Shown here: positions 53,790-64,000 of the stretch, in pieces
Numbering within the stretch: position 1 is the stretch's first letter
How the letters are laid out: every line of letters begins with the position of its first letter
Assembly (NCBI GenBank): GCA_026214975.1
Contig: JAOBSW010001133.1
Span: forward strand, 1-64,000
Length of the DNA: 64,000 nucleotides
Direction: 5' to 3'
Source: Gentiana macrophylla
Lineage: Eukaryota > Streptophyta > Magnoliopsida > Gentianales > Gentianaceae
Notes under the pieces: model-generated
The model's database searches: none
What the model was told of the DNA's origin: nothing
The model's input: the letters and a program-made list of their open reading frames with translations, nothing else
Position numbers and translations under genes: made by a program

Positions 53790-55352
53790 GAACTCACTTT
53801 CATTGAATCTTACCGGTTTCCTCCCTTCATGGTCTTGGTTCGAACATTTTCCGCGGTCCTCTTTCAGGGATTGGGCTCACTTTACCCTTTTCTTTCCTGA
53901 AGGTGAGGGTGCCGCTTTGATCAATCCGATCATTCAGGCCCTTCCCAACATCTCACTCAGACCTTGCTTAGGTTGTCGGAAAAAAAATACCATTTTCATT
54001 GCCCCTAGCTATCCCGATCAAGAAACAAGTGATTATGGTGTCATCTAGAATGTTTCTTGTCTGGTCATAAATCTTGACAAAACACTCATAATAACTTCTG
54101 CACGTTTCATTTTATCCAAAGAAAACATCATACAGATCCTCAATGGTTTTCTTTGGTCTATTGGCTGATTCAAACTATTTCACAAATTTATCAGTTAAAT
54201 CCTCCCAACTCTCGATTGACCCTCGAGGGAGACCGCGAATCCAAGAAGAAGCAATGTCATGCATTCTGCCTATGAGGGCAATGCACCAGGTGGATTTGTT
54301 CAGAGTCGTCAAAGTGATTCGGCCTTGAAACGCGGTGAGCCAATCGTATGGGCAAGTCGTTCCCTGGTAGAATTAATAGCTGGGGTAGGTGACTTTTTTC
54401 TGTTGGCACTGACGTAAATATCTCATTAGAGAGAACATCAATTCCTGAAGTTGGCTAGGCCTTCTTAATAGGTCTTGACTTTTTCACATTCTCGATCACC
54501 TTTTGCATCCGCTCCATCTGCTCAGCTATGGTGGGGTCGGCTGCCCGCTTAGGTACATGCTCTGAGTCCACGCAATATCGTGACTCTTCTTCTTGCTCAC
54601 CCTGCCTATCTCTGATGATCTGATGGCCATCCTGATTATCTCTACTTTCTTGTCTCGGGATGACATTTCTTTCAGAATGATTCAGACCCAAACGATGTTG
54701 AATCTGTCTTTTCTCATCGTTTCCTAAATGCTCTAGAGCTGATCTTCTCTCAATACTTTTCTCTGGGAATTTCTTGTGGCACTGACCGCAAGATGAGTGT
54801 GTGATTTCCTCAATATTAATGGGTTTAGAGCGGCTTCGATGACTCTTTGGCGGGGCCGTGCCGTCAACGTCGATCGTTAGAGGGAGTTGATCCAAAATTG
54901 GCATAGGGGTTTCACCCAATGCGACCAGAAGAGAATTTCATATATACATCTTTTGTATGTATTCGGCATGTACCTTAGCCGCTTTCACTTTTGGATCTTT
55001 CTCAAATCCTGGTATCTATTGCGGTGCCACCTAATGACTTCGTTGCGGTCTCAAAGTTCCAATGACAGCCAGTCACAGCCTCCCCGTGAGCATGTCCGAT
55101 GTTGATCGGTTCTGTGGCCATAGCGGCCTCCTTAGATTTGGTTCTCTGAGCTATGATGCCCCTGGCATCGCCGATCCTCAGTCTTACCTCCTGTTGGGAT
55201 TGGTCCCAATCAGCAGTTGGATATTCAAAAGTTTCCTCTATGTGCTCATCACGTTGCGGATTCATTGTGGTCCCCTTAGCTTGATTAGGTGGCACGTAAT
55301 GCTTATCCTTACTGTTTATCATCTTGTACTAATTTTCACCTGTCTGCACTGA
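53790..55352 (-). pseudogene. Tat Gag (element T)
   Basis: The N-terminus is hydrophilic (55002-55322, then 54455-54919 with GEQEEESRYCVDSEHVPKR and IAEQMERMQKVIENVKKSR). The core (53880-54450) reads CIALIGRMHDIASSWIRGLP, RGSIESWEDLTDKFVK, EDLYDVFFG and NETCRSYYECFVKIYDQTRN, matching Tat Gag boxes (ALIGRMYD..., GSI.SW.DL...F). Multiple stops and shifts are present. ATG at 55322 is the first usable start in the N-terminal frame. Confidence 0.82.
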
Positions 55353-56090
55353 ACGACAAAAAGTGCACTGTCACATGAGCAACCAACTGTCTATGACACA
55401 CAAAAACCTTGTACGATCTGATCATGTCGGCGGCATGCCTGAGGATTTTGTTGAAATGGATGTTACCAGCGAACTGATGGCGGTCTGACGTACGGAATAC
55501 CGGATAATTTAAGGACAACTGGGATGAATCAACCGGGAAGTCCAAGAATATACGATTTTCCCTTGATGATTCCGACGTACTGTAGCTCCAAACTCAACAA
55601 AAAATCCCATAATATACATGTAAATATGAACAAACCCATAATTTGGCAACTCTTCAAATGTAAAATGCAGAAACTTCAACAAACTTTTATCTTCAACGTG
55701 AAAATACCGAAAATGACGATTTTTCAAGTGCAAACTCAGTGTTTCATGTGTAATCTCAAATATATCAAACGTACAGCTCAAGAGAACCAATGACTGAATC
55801 AAAACTTGCTGAGAAACAAGAATTTTTGCAGGAGAAAGGAGCAGCAGATCTCCGACTAAGACTTTGAACATGAAATCAATGAGAATGGCGATAAATCAAG
55901 AGGAAACTCAAATATTTCAAACAAAGCTGGTGGGATGCGGTTACCTACATGATTTTAAGAAGGATTCTGGGAGTTTTTTGAAGAAAAAACTCTGAAAACA
56001 TGAAGAAAGTGATGATGATCCTTGCAGAGCCGCCAGAGAAGATGATTTCGTGGCTGTGCCGTACACCGGAAAGGACAGAAAAGCTTGATT
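55353..56090 (-). other. Leader of element T between PBS and gag
   Basis: About 740 bp without a convincing ORF. A 120-codon minus frame (55509-55871) and an 89-codon plus frame overlap here; neither shows a known motif. It is probably 5' untranslated sequence. Confidence 0.5.
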
Positions 56091-56108
56091 TTCCCGGTAA
56101 CAGAGCCA
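56091..56108 (-). promoter_or_regulatory. Probable primer-binding site of element T
   Basis: The plus strand TTCCCGGTAACAGAGCCA ends in CCA like a tRNA 3' end. Its complement TGGCTCTGTTACCGGGAA lies 2 bp from the LTR terminus. It resembles, but is not, the tRNA-Asp site, and I do not know the matching tRNA. Confidence 0.7.
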
Positions 56109-56110
56109 AC

Positions 56111-56730
56111 TGATAATGCAGAAATTACCATGGGTAAATTAGCGTTGGTTTATGGTGGATATCTGGCTATATAAGTGCATAAAAGTGATGGTATGTGGTG
56201 GTGAAATGGAAATCACGGTGGTGCAAACTTGAGAGAAAATAGAGAGTAAACTTTGGCAGAGTTTGCTTGTGTTTGTATATTATGAACTTATGTAAGTGAT
56301 TACATTGAACCTCTATTTATAGGCATGCTACAAAATAGAGTTTAACTAAAGACAATACGACTTATTTAGTTACAAGGTGACGCGGACTAAGCTAATATCT
56401 ATTTTGCGGTGCCATGATGAGGCAGACCCAATACACTTGGTCATTGCTCAATCTCTGTCTTGTTACCATTGAGTTGTAGCTTGCCCTTATGATATGGCGG
56501 GCACTAGTCTCTGCTGGACCTAATTTCTTGAAGGACACGCGGGTCATCCCCTAGCTTTTCTTGGCATGGTGGGATGCTTCATGAAGGCATGATGCGGGTA
56601 CAGAGGTCTGCGGTCCCAAATTGGCTTGTGAGTTCGAGGAATATGATGGCCGATGGCCCTATCCACTATTTTGGTGGCCGGACGGATCCGAATAAGGATC
56701 CGCGGGCCGAATTATGGTTTAGGCATATCA
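56111..56730 (-). repeat. 5' LTR of element T
   Basis: TGATAATGCAG to GGCATATCA (620 bp). A minus-strand TATA box, GCCTATAAATAGAGG, lies at 56312-56326. Positions 56384-56730 match 30620-30973. The rest has no counterpart on the left, where the LTR region is at least twice as long. The flanking CTACC (56731-56735) is the predicted TSD; its partner was not found. Confidence 0.72.
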
Positions 56731-56735
56731 CTACC

Positions 56736-58101
56736 CAATCCAACATAACATGCCAAATCTACCCAACCATCATGTAAACCCTCTTCATATTAATTAATGG
56801 TGCAATTCCCTAATATGGTTTTAATTCGTTTACGGTCAAAAGAAACCTATGAATAATTAATTACCAACCGTGTATGGGTGAGATTAAATTAATTAAACAC
56901 GAATAAGTGCTATGGAACGCTAACAATTACATTAAAATCTCTCCCTTGAGACCCCACTTCCTACATAGTGATTTTACTTGGGTGTTCTAGCTACCTATGT
57001 CCAATGTATTCCTTCAACATACGGTTCCGTAAGTATAAATTATGAAAGCATGCATAAAAGTGATCAATTTCTACACATGAATAATTAATGCTAGTAACTA
57101 GAAATAATTAACATGAAACGCACTGAGAATCTGTACTATTGACATACTGCCTCGGGGCCAGACTATCCTCTCATTGGCGTCGCTGGTGGCCAAACTTCAA
57201 TGCCGAGCCGCTCGGGTTCAGATAGATTTGGACATGCATATTAGATTTGGAAGATACTAATTTTCACATCGTTTGGCTAACTAAATATTTATCCTAACAT
57301 ATTGTGATTTTTCATGTAAAGATTCATGGATGAACAATTTAAAAGATAACGTAATTATACCTTTGGTGAATTAGCTTGGACGGCTTCTTCCCAACGAGTG
57401 ATGCGTTCGAGAACCGGGAATCGACAAAATCCACAATTGCTTGACAAAATAACACAAAATAACAACGAATAAACACCCATAAATTTTATTGCTGAAGAAC
57501 AAGAAGACAATAATTGCATAAAAAAGTATTTGACAAGAATGTGGTAGAAGTGTGCTAAATTTCCTATGGGTATAACTGTCTTTACATAGGATACAACCTT
57601 TATGAAATTCGACTTAAGAACAGATTTCTACTATATCTAGGAAAATAAAGATATATGTTATTTATCCTGCTGAAATCTGTTTCCATCACCGCGGAGGCTT
57701 CGGTAAATTCACGGAACCTTCTGCACGTACGGAAGCTTTTATAATATTTACAGAACCTTCCATAACCTCGGGACTCTAAAACTTCAGCCCAGCTTCATTC
57801 TGTAGGCCCAATTCAATAAATTTTATATTGTTAACCTGAAATAGCTCTTAGCCCGATCAAACTTGCGCCCCGATAACTCCTGAAACTGTAAATAAAACAC
57901 ACAAAACAGGTAGATTCCGAGTCTCGACAAATAATACACAAAATATAATAAAAATACATATACAACCATATAAGTTAACCCAAATTGTGTCAATCACACA
58001 TTTAGCTAAATTAACCTATGATTCTACACATATTAAGCCATTATACGCACAAATTCGGGGTAAACTGGTAGTAAAATATGTCATAAAGTTGATTCACATC
58101 A
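56736..58101 (-). repeat. LTR of element D (Athila-like), interrupted at left by T
   Basis: The right end GTTGATTCACATCA followed by a PPT module (58102-58121) shows this is the U3 end of a minus-strand Athila-like LTR related to A, F and C. CAATTCCCTAATATGG near 56810 matches LTR A near 4550. A GC-rich part with ACGGAACC/ACGGAAGC words lies at 57690-57780. The left end is missing because T or other DNA intervenes. Confidence 0.6.
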
Positions 58102-58467
58102 ACTACCTCCCCCCTACTTAGCTTTTGATCGTCTTAAGAAAACTTAAACCGAAATAGACCCCCAAAAAAATATAAAAACTGATTGCAAACAAGAGGTGAA
58201 TAAACTCAAATCCATAAGCCACGTATTAATTGACATCTCATCATAGAATTGAAGTGTGTGTGGATAACACTCAAACAACAACGAGATTCACATTATACCA
58301 ACCTTAGCTTAGTTAGCTAATATCAATCTTGCTTGTCCCGTTTCGTCATTTTTGAGATTGATTAATGCAATTTTAATTGTAATAGGACAAGTCAACAGGG
58401 CAAAGGCAGATCAAGAACCGAGCACTACTCCAAAGCTCGCGTTATCTTATTTAGTTATTTGTGCGAG
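58102..58467 (-). other. PPT module and 3' non-coding start of element D
   Basis: On the minus strand TAAGTAGGGGGGAGGTAGT forms the PPT, with GACGATCAAAAGC upstream as in element F. The following sequence is similar in character to 22804-23200 and 37247-37600 and has no gene. It is cut by element U near 58468. Confidence 0.65.
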
Positions 58468-59375
58468 TGTCGGGTAGATTGTCAATTAGAAACTTGAAAA
58501 GGTGGGTCCGAGCAAGAAACTTTCTCAAAGCTAACACCGAACTTGCTACCTGACGATGCCAGAATTTGAACATACCCACGTGGCACCTGTTTAGTGGCTC
58601 GACATTAAAGCCGGAGAGAGAAGGGGCCAGGTACCTTAGTGACCGGTCTGAAGTAGACCGGCTGCTCGCCCTATCCTTTCTAGGTTGACCAGTGTTTAGG
58701 GTCAACCTCCAATAGTCATAAGCAGTTTCCAGTTCCGTGCCTGGCCTCCTAATGTCGGACACCGTTTACATCCTGGTCACCCGATGACCAACATTACCAG
58801 TTAGCTTAAGTCCCTTTCAGACTTACCACTCTACAAGCATAAGAGTCCGAGCTGTTACCAGCCCGGCTGTTCCCCCCGACCTTCGAAGGTCAGCCGAAGG
58901 CCTCGAGTAGCTCAGTTCGGGCCGTCCAAGTCTGCCAGAGTCAATCTCTAATCATATTTCCCACGTGTGTAACAAACAGATAGTTATGGAAAGAATCCTG
59001 AGTCATAAAGGCTCCATTCTCTATCACTTGATACAAATATTTTAATATTATAATTATCTCCTAAAGCCTAGGAGATTAAGAAATCATAATCCTCTTCCTT
59101 AGGGAACACGCCAATCAGTGTCTGTCACAGACATGCCATATGCTAACCATAGGGCATAATCCCTTTTTATAAACAATCCCTAAGGAACAACGAAGGCTTG
59201 ATTCCAATTCACATATTGGATATATAGGTAGCTTGAGAAACAACATCTCAAGTGCAGTATAAATCACCCCCAAAATACCCCCTCCCCCTTTATCTTTCTT
59301 TGTGTTCACAGAGCATCCTTAGATTGTCAACAAGAGAAAGAACCCAGAAAGTTTACCTTGACGGTTTTTGGATCA
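58468..59375 (+). repeat. 5' LTR of element U (Tat-type), left end approximate
   Basis: The LTR ends GTTTTTGGATCA before the PBS. A TATA box GGATATATAGG lies near 59217. The start TGTCGGGTAG is the best TG candidate after element D sequence. Inverted repeats occupy U3: CCGGTCT-N5-AGACCGG (58643-58661), GACCTTCGAAGGTC (58878-58891) and ATCTCCTA-N5-TAGGAGAT (59056-59076). No partner LTR is in the window. Confidence 0.65.
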
Positions 59376-59380
59376 CCAAT

Positions 59381-59398
59381 TGACGCTAGAAAGAGGGC
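59381..59398 (+). promoter_or_regulatory. Probable PBS of element U
   Basis: TGACGCTAGAAAGAGGGC lies 5 bp after the LTR end. It resembles the TGGCGCTAGAAGGAGGG-type PBS I associate with plant Tat elements, with two substitutions. The tRNA is not identified. Confidence 0.55.
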
Positions 59399-59439
59399 CT
59401 CATGATTTGATAATCTCAGGAAATGCTCTAAGAATCAAC

Positions 59440-60622
59440 ATGGTAACCACACGACAACAAGCCACCAATGGCAACAACGCCAACAACGCAACTGAATCGG
59501 ATGCCATAAACCAGAGCCAGCAGCATGAACCTATCTCTCTCAATACGACCAACTAGGAGTTGGTAGATCAACTCACGGCTCTATATGAAGCAACAAAAGT
59601 GGCCGTTCTCAATGCCGTTTTAGCAGAGGAGGACGAAGAGGATGAAGATTGGGAAGCTCAAGAAGAAGAAGACCCCCTTGATGAGAATTCACAAGATCAA
59701 AATCATCCGAACGGAGGTTCATCTGGAGAAAAGTCCTAGGATCAAGAGCCGGAGGAGGACGACGACCCCAATGATGGGTCATGGCAACAAACACCTTCTC
59801 CCCCAATGCGTAAAGGCAACCGAAAGGAGGATCGATCATCATCCTCAAATCTGAGAAAGCAACTGATTGTACCCCAGGCGATGGAGGCAGCACGCGTCGA
59901 ACTAAAGGCCGTGGCCGGAAGGAAATATGCACTCCTAGCTCTCGAGTCTCCTTTTTCCGAGTAGATTGATCACTACCCCCGACCCACGAGGTTCAATATC
60001 CTAAATTTGGAGCCTTACGACGGAACCAAAGACCCCCAGGATCACTTGTTCCAGTATCTTATGCACATGAATCTCGACTGTGCCCTGGAGGAGATGAAGT
60101 GCAGGGCATTCCGAGCGCTGCTCACCGGTCGAGCTCGGGAATGGTTCAAGTGGATACCACCCAGGACAATCTATAGCGTTCAAGCATTGTCAATGAGAAG
60201 AAGCCAATTGGTTGAAGCGAGAAGTGGACAAGTCAGAGTCCAATAAGGATAAGACTGAGGATACATCTGACAGTAAGAGGAAGCTGTTCGGAGACCGTTC
60301 GAGCGGATCGGCCACGGGCCGACCCGGGAAGAGAAATTCCATGTAGCCACAGGATTTCTTGGTGTTAAACAGGCCTCGGGAGCAAGTACTGGCGATCATG
60401 GAGAGAAAGGGTTTGGCGAGAACCCCCTCGCCGGACAGAAGGGACCAGAGTAAGTTTTGCACCTATCATAAGGACACTGGGCATGAGCTAGACAACTGCA
60501 GGGATTTCCAACGCGATGTGGAGGCAGCAATTGCATATGGGAAGCTGGATGAGGTGGAGGAACGACCTCGGTATGGCGAATGTCGAGGACGACAAGAGTA
60601 CCCGCAAAATAATTTCAATTAA
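59440..60622 (+). pseudogene. gag: Tat Gag (element U)
   Basis: The ATG at 59440 gives MVTTRQQATNGNNANNATES, and the same frame continues to about 60246 through three TAG stops (59554, 59737, 59962). An acidic region (AEEDEEDEDWEAQEEEDP) precedes the core: NLEPYDGTKDPQDHLFQYLM, MKCRAFRALLTGRAREWFKW. After a shift near 60190, LNRPREQVLAIMERKGL and KFCTYHKDTGHELDNCRDFQ provide the zinc-binding Cys/His motif typical of Tat Gag. Confidence 0.88.
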
Positions 60623-61219
60623 GATTGCAATCAGTAGGGAGAGCCCCAGCGAAGAAGTGATCAATCTCCGTATAAAGGTCAACAGAGGGACAACCGCCTG
60701 ATTAACACCATCAACACCATAGTGGGAGGCCCTGGTAATGCATTTGAGGTTGGCAACCTAAACGCCCGACCAGGGGGCATGCAGGCGAGCAGAGTAAGTT
60801 TAATCCCTTCTCAGGAAGTAAACTATAGGCCAAGGGACCCACTCCCCTTGGTCCCGAACAACTAAGGGTTGGTATTTGAAGTCGTGGTGAACAAAAACCT
60901 GGTGAAGAGAGTTTGTGTTGACACTGCCAGCGCCGTCAATGTCCTATACTGGGTGGCTTTTCAGGTTATGAATCTCAAGGTGTCCGAACTGATCCCTATT
61001 TCAGCACCCTTGTTTGGATTTTCAGGTCCTCCTATCCACCCTCTTGGGATGGTTCGGCTCACGACAACATTCAGGAAAGAGTCAGTGGCAAGAACTCTAA
61101 TGGTCAACTATGTCGTGGTCAAGTCATCGTTAGCATACAACATAATCAAAGGTGATCTGGTGGTCGCTCGAAGTTTCTACCCAGCCACTATTAAGGACAA
61201 AGGAATCATGTTGGGCTGA
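60623..61219 (+). pseudogene. Tat protease (element U)
   Basis: INTIVGGPGNAFEVGNL is the usual linker. VFEVVVNKNLVKRVCVDTAS, AVNVLYWVAF, PLFGFSGPPIHPLGMVRL and VVVKSSLAYNIIKGDLVVA follow the Tat protease pattern. The active site reads D-T-A in place of D-T/S-G, and the later NAIIGRP box reads NIIKGDL, so it is inactive. Two further stops lie upstream (60620s and 60860s). Confidence 0.85.
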
Positions 61220-61313
61220 TCGGTTCGGCAAGTTTCTATTGTTCATTGTTTTTTCCAGACTATTTCTCATTTCTGCACAATAATTTTGTTCGCCCGATTT
61301 CGCTATCTGCCTT
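61220..61313 (+). other. Junction between element U and element B2
   Basis: 94 bp of T-rich sequence after the protease stop and before TGTTGG of LTR B2. It shows no motif and may be a deletion scar of U. Confidence 0.5.
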
Positions 61314-63061
61314 TGTTGGAAATAAAAGTTATGTTTTGATGATGATTCATCGCTTAATCAGTTATTGTTTTTAACCCTATTGATGAAGTGTCATAACTAG
61401 TTGTTATAGTGCAAAGCAAAAAGATGTCTAGATATTAATATATAGGATTTTATAGAGTCTGATATTTGTAGAGGTTAAATCAGACAAGCACAATAATAGT
61501 TCTAGGCTGAGAACTGAGAAAATAAGAAACTGAGATTTAGTTAAACTGAGATTCAATAAGAAACTGAAATACATAGCACATCCTTAAAACTGAAGAAGAT
61601 AAGTTCGCTGAGGGACACAGACTCAGTTGCCTTATTTAGAAGATGAAGAACTGAGGGTCACAGACTCAGTTATAGAAGATTGAAGAACTAAGGGTTCAAA
61701 CACAGTTATGAAGACTATGCCGAGACTGTAAAGTTAGACTTCATGCAAGATTGTGGTGACCTAAACTGACTTTATGGATCTTGTATGAAGACCTAAGAAT
61801 CATAAGGACAATGAATTCTTAGAAGACAATGAGTCATGGTGTACTCCGAATAAGTCAATTATAATCAGATGAAAAACTGGAGTACTGATATTTGAAGAAG
61901 AGTAAAATCTCAGTTAATGCTCCAAGTCAATCAAGAAACTGACAAGTGGTAATCTCAATATAAAACTGATAAGGAAACTCAGTTTTACGTATCAGTCATC
62001 CGATAAACTAATAGTACAGTCGAAGGTTATAAAGGAAGCAATTTTATTGGATGAATTACTGACAAATCAGAACGGTCACAAAATATAGCCGTTACAAGAT
62101 TCAAGCAGGATAAACGGTGAATAAACCCCTATAAATAGACTACCTCTACAACATCAAGAAGAGTGTGCAGGAGGAATTAAAAATAGATTTAATTAAAAGA
62201 TCTAATTAAGGCGGAAAGCCAATTCCGAATGAATTCCTGCTAAGTACTTAATTGCAAGATCAAGAAATTTCTTCAAGTGTCCAAGCACATTCAAGCAAAA
62301 TCAAGATCTATCATTTGAAGAAATACAGAGCCGTGCAAAATTTAATTATCCAGAAGAAAAAGCTCAAATCACAATTGAATCATCGTTATTGATTCAAGTC
62401 TCAACTTTGATTTCATCAAAGGTCTAGACTGTGAAACAACAAGAAGGTGTGAAGGACAGTTGAGTGCAGTCAGGAAGACTGTGTTTGTGATGAGCTGGTG
62501 AAGAGGCAATTCTACCCTTCAAGGACCAGTGTTTCAAACAATTGAAGAGCAGCAATGCTACCTGTTCTACAAGTGTTTAGATAGTGAAGCTAGGGATTAG
62601 TCAAGGACTATCGGTTTAGAACTTTTTGTAACCGGGCCATCTCAAAGAAGTTCTAGTGGAATTTTCCTCCGCATCACAAGGGGAAGAGAGGACGCAGTGA
62701 TTACACCACCGGAACCTCTGTAATTTTTGTTTATTTATTTCATGCATTTACTTACTTCATTACAGCTTTAATTATCTAGTTCTCGTGTTAAAACCAGGTC
62801 ATCAGACTGTTTGTTACATTAAGGCTAATTCTATCCGCTGCTAGTTAACTAGACTAAGAATAAGTCAGTATTGACTTATACTCGATTGAGTTAATGAACT
62901 CCGCGACAAGTTAAGGGGGAGGAACAAAACCGAATCGAGCGTCGTTTAAGTTTCAAGAAACCGAGTTCTGAGGTACTTTCGGTTTGGGGAAAGTTTTGGT
63001 GACAAGTTTATTCACCCCCCCCCCCCTCTAAACTTGTGTTAGCCTTTCCAAAGGACCAACA
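61314..63061 (+). repeat. 5' LTR of element B2
   Basis: TGTTGGAAATAAAAG to GGACCAACA (1748 bp). TATA box CTATAAATAG near 62127. ACTGAG...CTCAGTT inverted repeats at 61605-61628, 61649-61671 and 61686-61708. C-rich run (about 12 C) at 63015-63026. A patch near 62920-62990 is absent from LTR B1. Confidence 0.92.
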
Positions 63062-63063
63062 AT

Positions 63064-63075
63064 TGGTATCGGAGC
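63064..63075 (+). promoter_or_regulatory. PBS, initiator tRNA-Met, element B2
   Basis: TGGTATCGGAGC, one change from TGGTATCAGAGC, 2 bp after the LTR. Confidence 0.88.
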
Positions 63076-63225
63076 AGTGCTTCTGTTTTGAAGAGATCCA
63101 TTATTGATTCTCACCATCAGTTTCTTTGCTTGAAGTAACTGGCCATCAGTTATTTCCGATACACGTACACCAGTTGTTGAAGACCCCTTACTGTATCAGT
63201 CGTAGAAATACTTTAATGAAATTAA

Positions 63226-64000
63226 ATGCATACATCTAGAATTAGAAGTTGGCTGAATAACCCCCTGACTGACTATTTGCAGAATGTTGTTTATGATATT
63301 CATGATCAAGTATTTGAAAGATTCAGTACTACAAGCCTCACACAAATCTGGAACCTCATTTCAGTTATGATGAAGATATTGACTTTTAGGCATATAAAGA
63401 TGAATCAAGAGGATTTCCATCCCTAAGTGATCTTTCAGAAGAAGCAGAAAAAGAATGGCTACGAGTAGCTGATTATATAGAAGAAAAGTTGACTGAAAAC
63501 ATTACTAAAGATCCATCCATTGCAAAGGGCAAAGATGCTATACTACCTATGAACTATGGAGGTGAAAGTGATGAGGAAATCATACTGCTAGGGGAGGCAC
63601 AAGCAAATGCTAATGAAAAAGGGAAGCAAGTTTTAATTGATGATGATTCCTCAATACAAAATCTATCCATAAAAAATCAGGAGGTAATTGCATCTACATC
63701 CAGCACTCACACTGCCATGAACAATCAGAAAAATGAAGATTTCAATAAATCCTTGGACATACTCATAAAGGAATTAGAGGTAATTCAAAAGAATTATGAG
63801 GATGTCAAAAAGGAGAAAAAGTTATTGAAATCTGAAATTTCGAGATTGAATGCCGAGATCAATTTAATCAAGACTAATAATGAAACCAAGGTAATTCGAC
63901 CAACTAATGAACTGACAAAAGTAATAAACATCACAGAATCATCAGTTGATCCAATTCCCAGTGTTCAGTTCAAACCTGGGAAACCTTTTGGAGACAGATC
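63226..64000 (+). pseudogene. Probable Gag N-terminal region of element B2, frameshifted, runs off window
   Basis: A first frame (63226-63426) reads SRIRSWLNNPLTDYLQNVVY and stops. From about 63423 another frame (LSDLSEEAEKEWLRVADYIE) stays open to the window edge. The central part is acidic (DEEIILLGEAQANANEKGK). LIKELEVIQKNYEDVKKEKK and LLKSEISRLNAEINLIKTNN predict a coiled coil. The last residues, VQFKPGKPFGDRS, resemble the region before KSGLGY-type motifs in SIRE-like Gag. The position just after the PBS supports gag. Whether the shift is real or a sequencing error cannot be told. Confidence 0.55.

Larger units (their letters stand above)
29634..56730 (-). mobile_element. Element T: Tat-lineage Ty3/gypsy element with antisense extra ORF, host of K and C
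   Basis: On the minus strand from right to left: LTR (56111-56730), PBS (56091-56108), gag, protease, RT, RNase H, a second archaeal-type RNase H, integrase, and a spacer. A gene on the opposite strand (plus) and an LTR-like end (29634-30973) follow. The duplicated RNase H (aRNH before integrase) is the hallmark of the Tat/Ogre lineage. The antisense ORF is cut by chromovirus K near 35057; its C-terminus resumes at 48802. The two LTRs share only about 350 bp, so they could belong to diverged or recombined copies. Confidence 0.75.
58468..61313 (+). mobile_element. Element U: Tat-type element, 5' LTR, gag and protease; truncated by B2
   Basis: LTR, PBS, gag and protease occur in order on the plus strand, then copia element B2 begins. 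No RT is present before the junction. The rest may lie beyond B2 outside the window or be deleted. Confidence 0.75.
61314..64000 (+). mobile_element. Element B2: Ty1/copia element, 5' LTR and gag start, continues past window
   Basis: LTR 61314-63061, PBS and the beginning of a coding region. The LTR is homologous to that of B1 (8006-9765), so two members of one family lie 51 kb apart in the same orientation. Predicted left target site is GCCTT (61309-61313). Confidence 0.85.

Noticed and set aside
55509..55871. 120-codon minus frame in the leader of T
   Set aside because: No motif, unsupported by neighbours, opposite to another open frame of equal quality.

Overview
The window is plant nuclear DNA, probably from a eudicot. 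It looks like a gene-poor, heterochromatic block made almost entirely of nested LTR retrotransposons. I see no host gene, no host RNA gene and nothing prokaryotic. The evidence is plant-type Ty1/copia and Ty3/gypsy domains (Athila, Tat/Ogre-like, Tekay/Del chromovirus), primer-binding sites matching plant tRNA-Asp and initiator tRNA-Met, TATA boxes inside LTRs, and two candidate introns in a transposon-borne gene. Almost all coding regions are broken by stops and frameshifts. The exception is one uninterrupted 932-codon gag-protease frame (25056-27854, minus).

Layout from left to right. (A) 1-5680, minus: 5' part of an Athila-like element with LTR 3930-5680, cut by the window edge. It sits in the coding part of (B1) 5681-9765, plus: the 3' end of a Ty1/copia element with an extra coiled-coil ORF and its 3' LTR. 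B1 abuts (H) 9766-about 20490, plus: an Athila polymerase (RT, RNase H, integrase). H is split inside RT by (G) 10478-17555, plus: a deleted Ty1/copia element with the odd order internal tail, LTR, internal, LTR. (F) 21203-29628, minus: the youngest element by look, with two about 1.6-kb LTRs, TSD GGGAT, tRNA-Asp PBS and gag-protease only. (T) about 29634-56730, minus: a Tat-lineage element with an opposite-strand, probably spliced extra ORF (32143-35056 plus 48802-48906). That ORF is split by (K) about 35230-48801, plus: a Tekay/Del chromovirus. The 5' LTR of K is split by (C) 35659-40453, minus: a non-coding Athila-like derivative with TSD AGCTT. (D) 56736-about 58467, minus: LTR and 3' end of another Athila-like element. 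(U) about 58468-61313, plus: a Tat-type LTR, gag and protease. U is cut by (B2) 61314-64000, plus: the 5' LTR and gag start of a second copy of the B copia family.

The insertion order can be read from reading frames and target-site duplications: H before G; T before K before C; F after its host; A after B1; B2 after U. Removing G restores the H RT frame exactly.

The most interesting structure lies in the non-coding parts. The Athila-like elements F and C carry two same-strand copies of a polypurine-tract module about 1.3 kb apart, one at the 3' LTR and one internal. A conserved non-coding segment lies between them. Every LTR family here also carries its own array of short inverted repeats, usually upstream of the LTR TATA box. 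The Tat element carries an antisense ORF with candidate introns. Boundaries are firm where I cite TSDs, and approximate for T, U, D and the left end of K.
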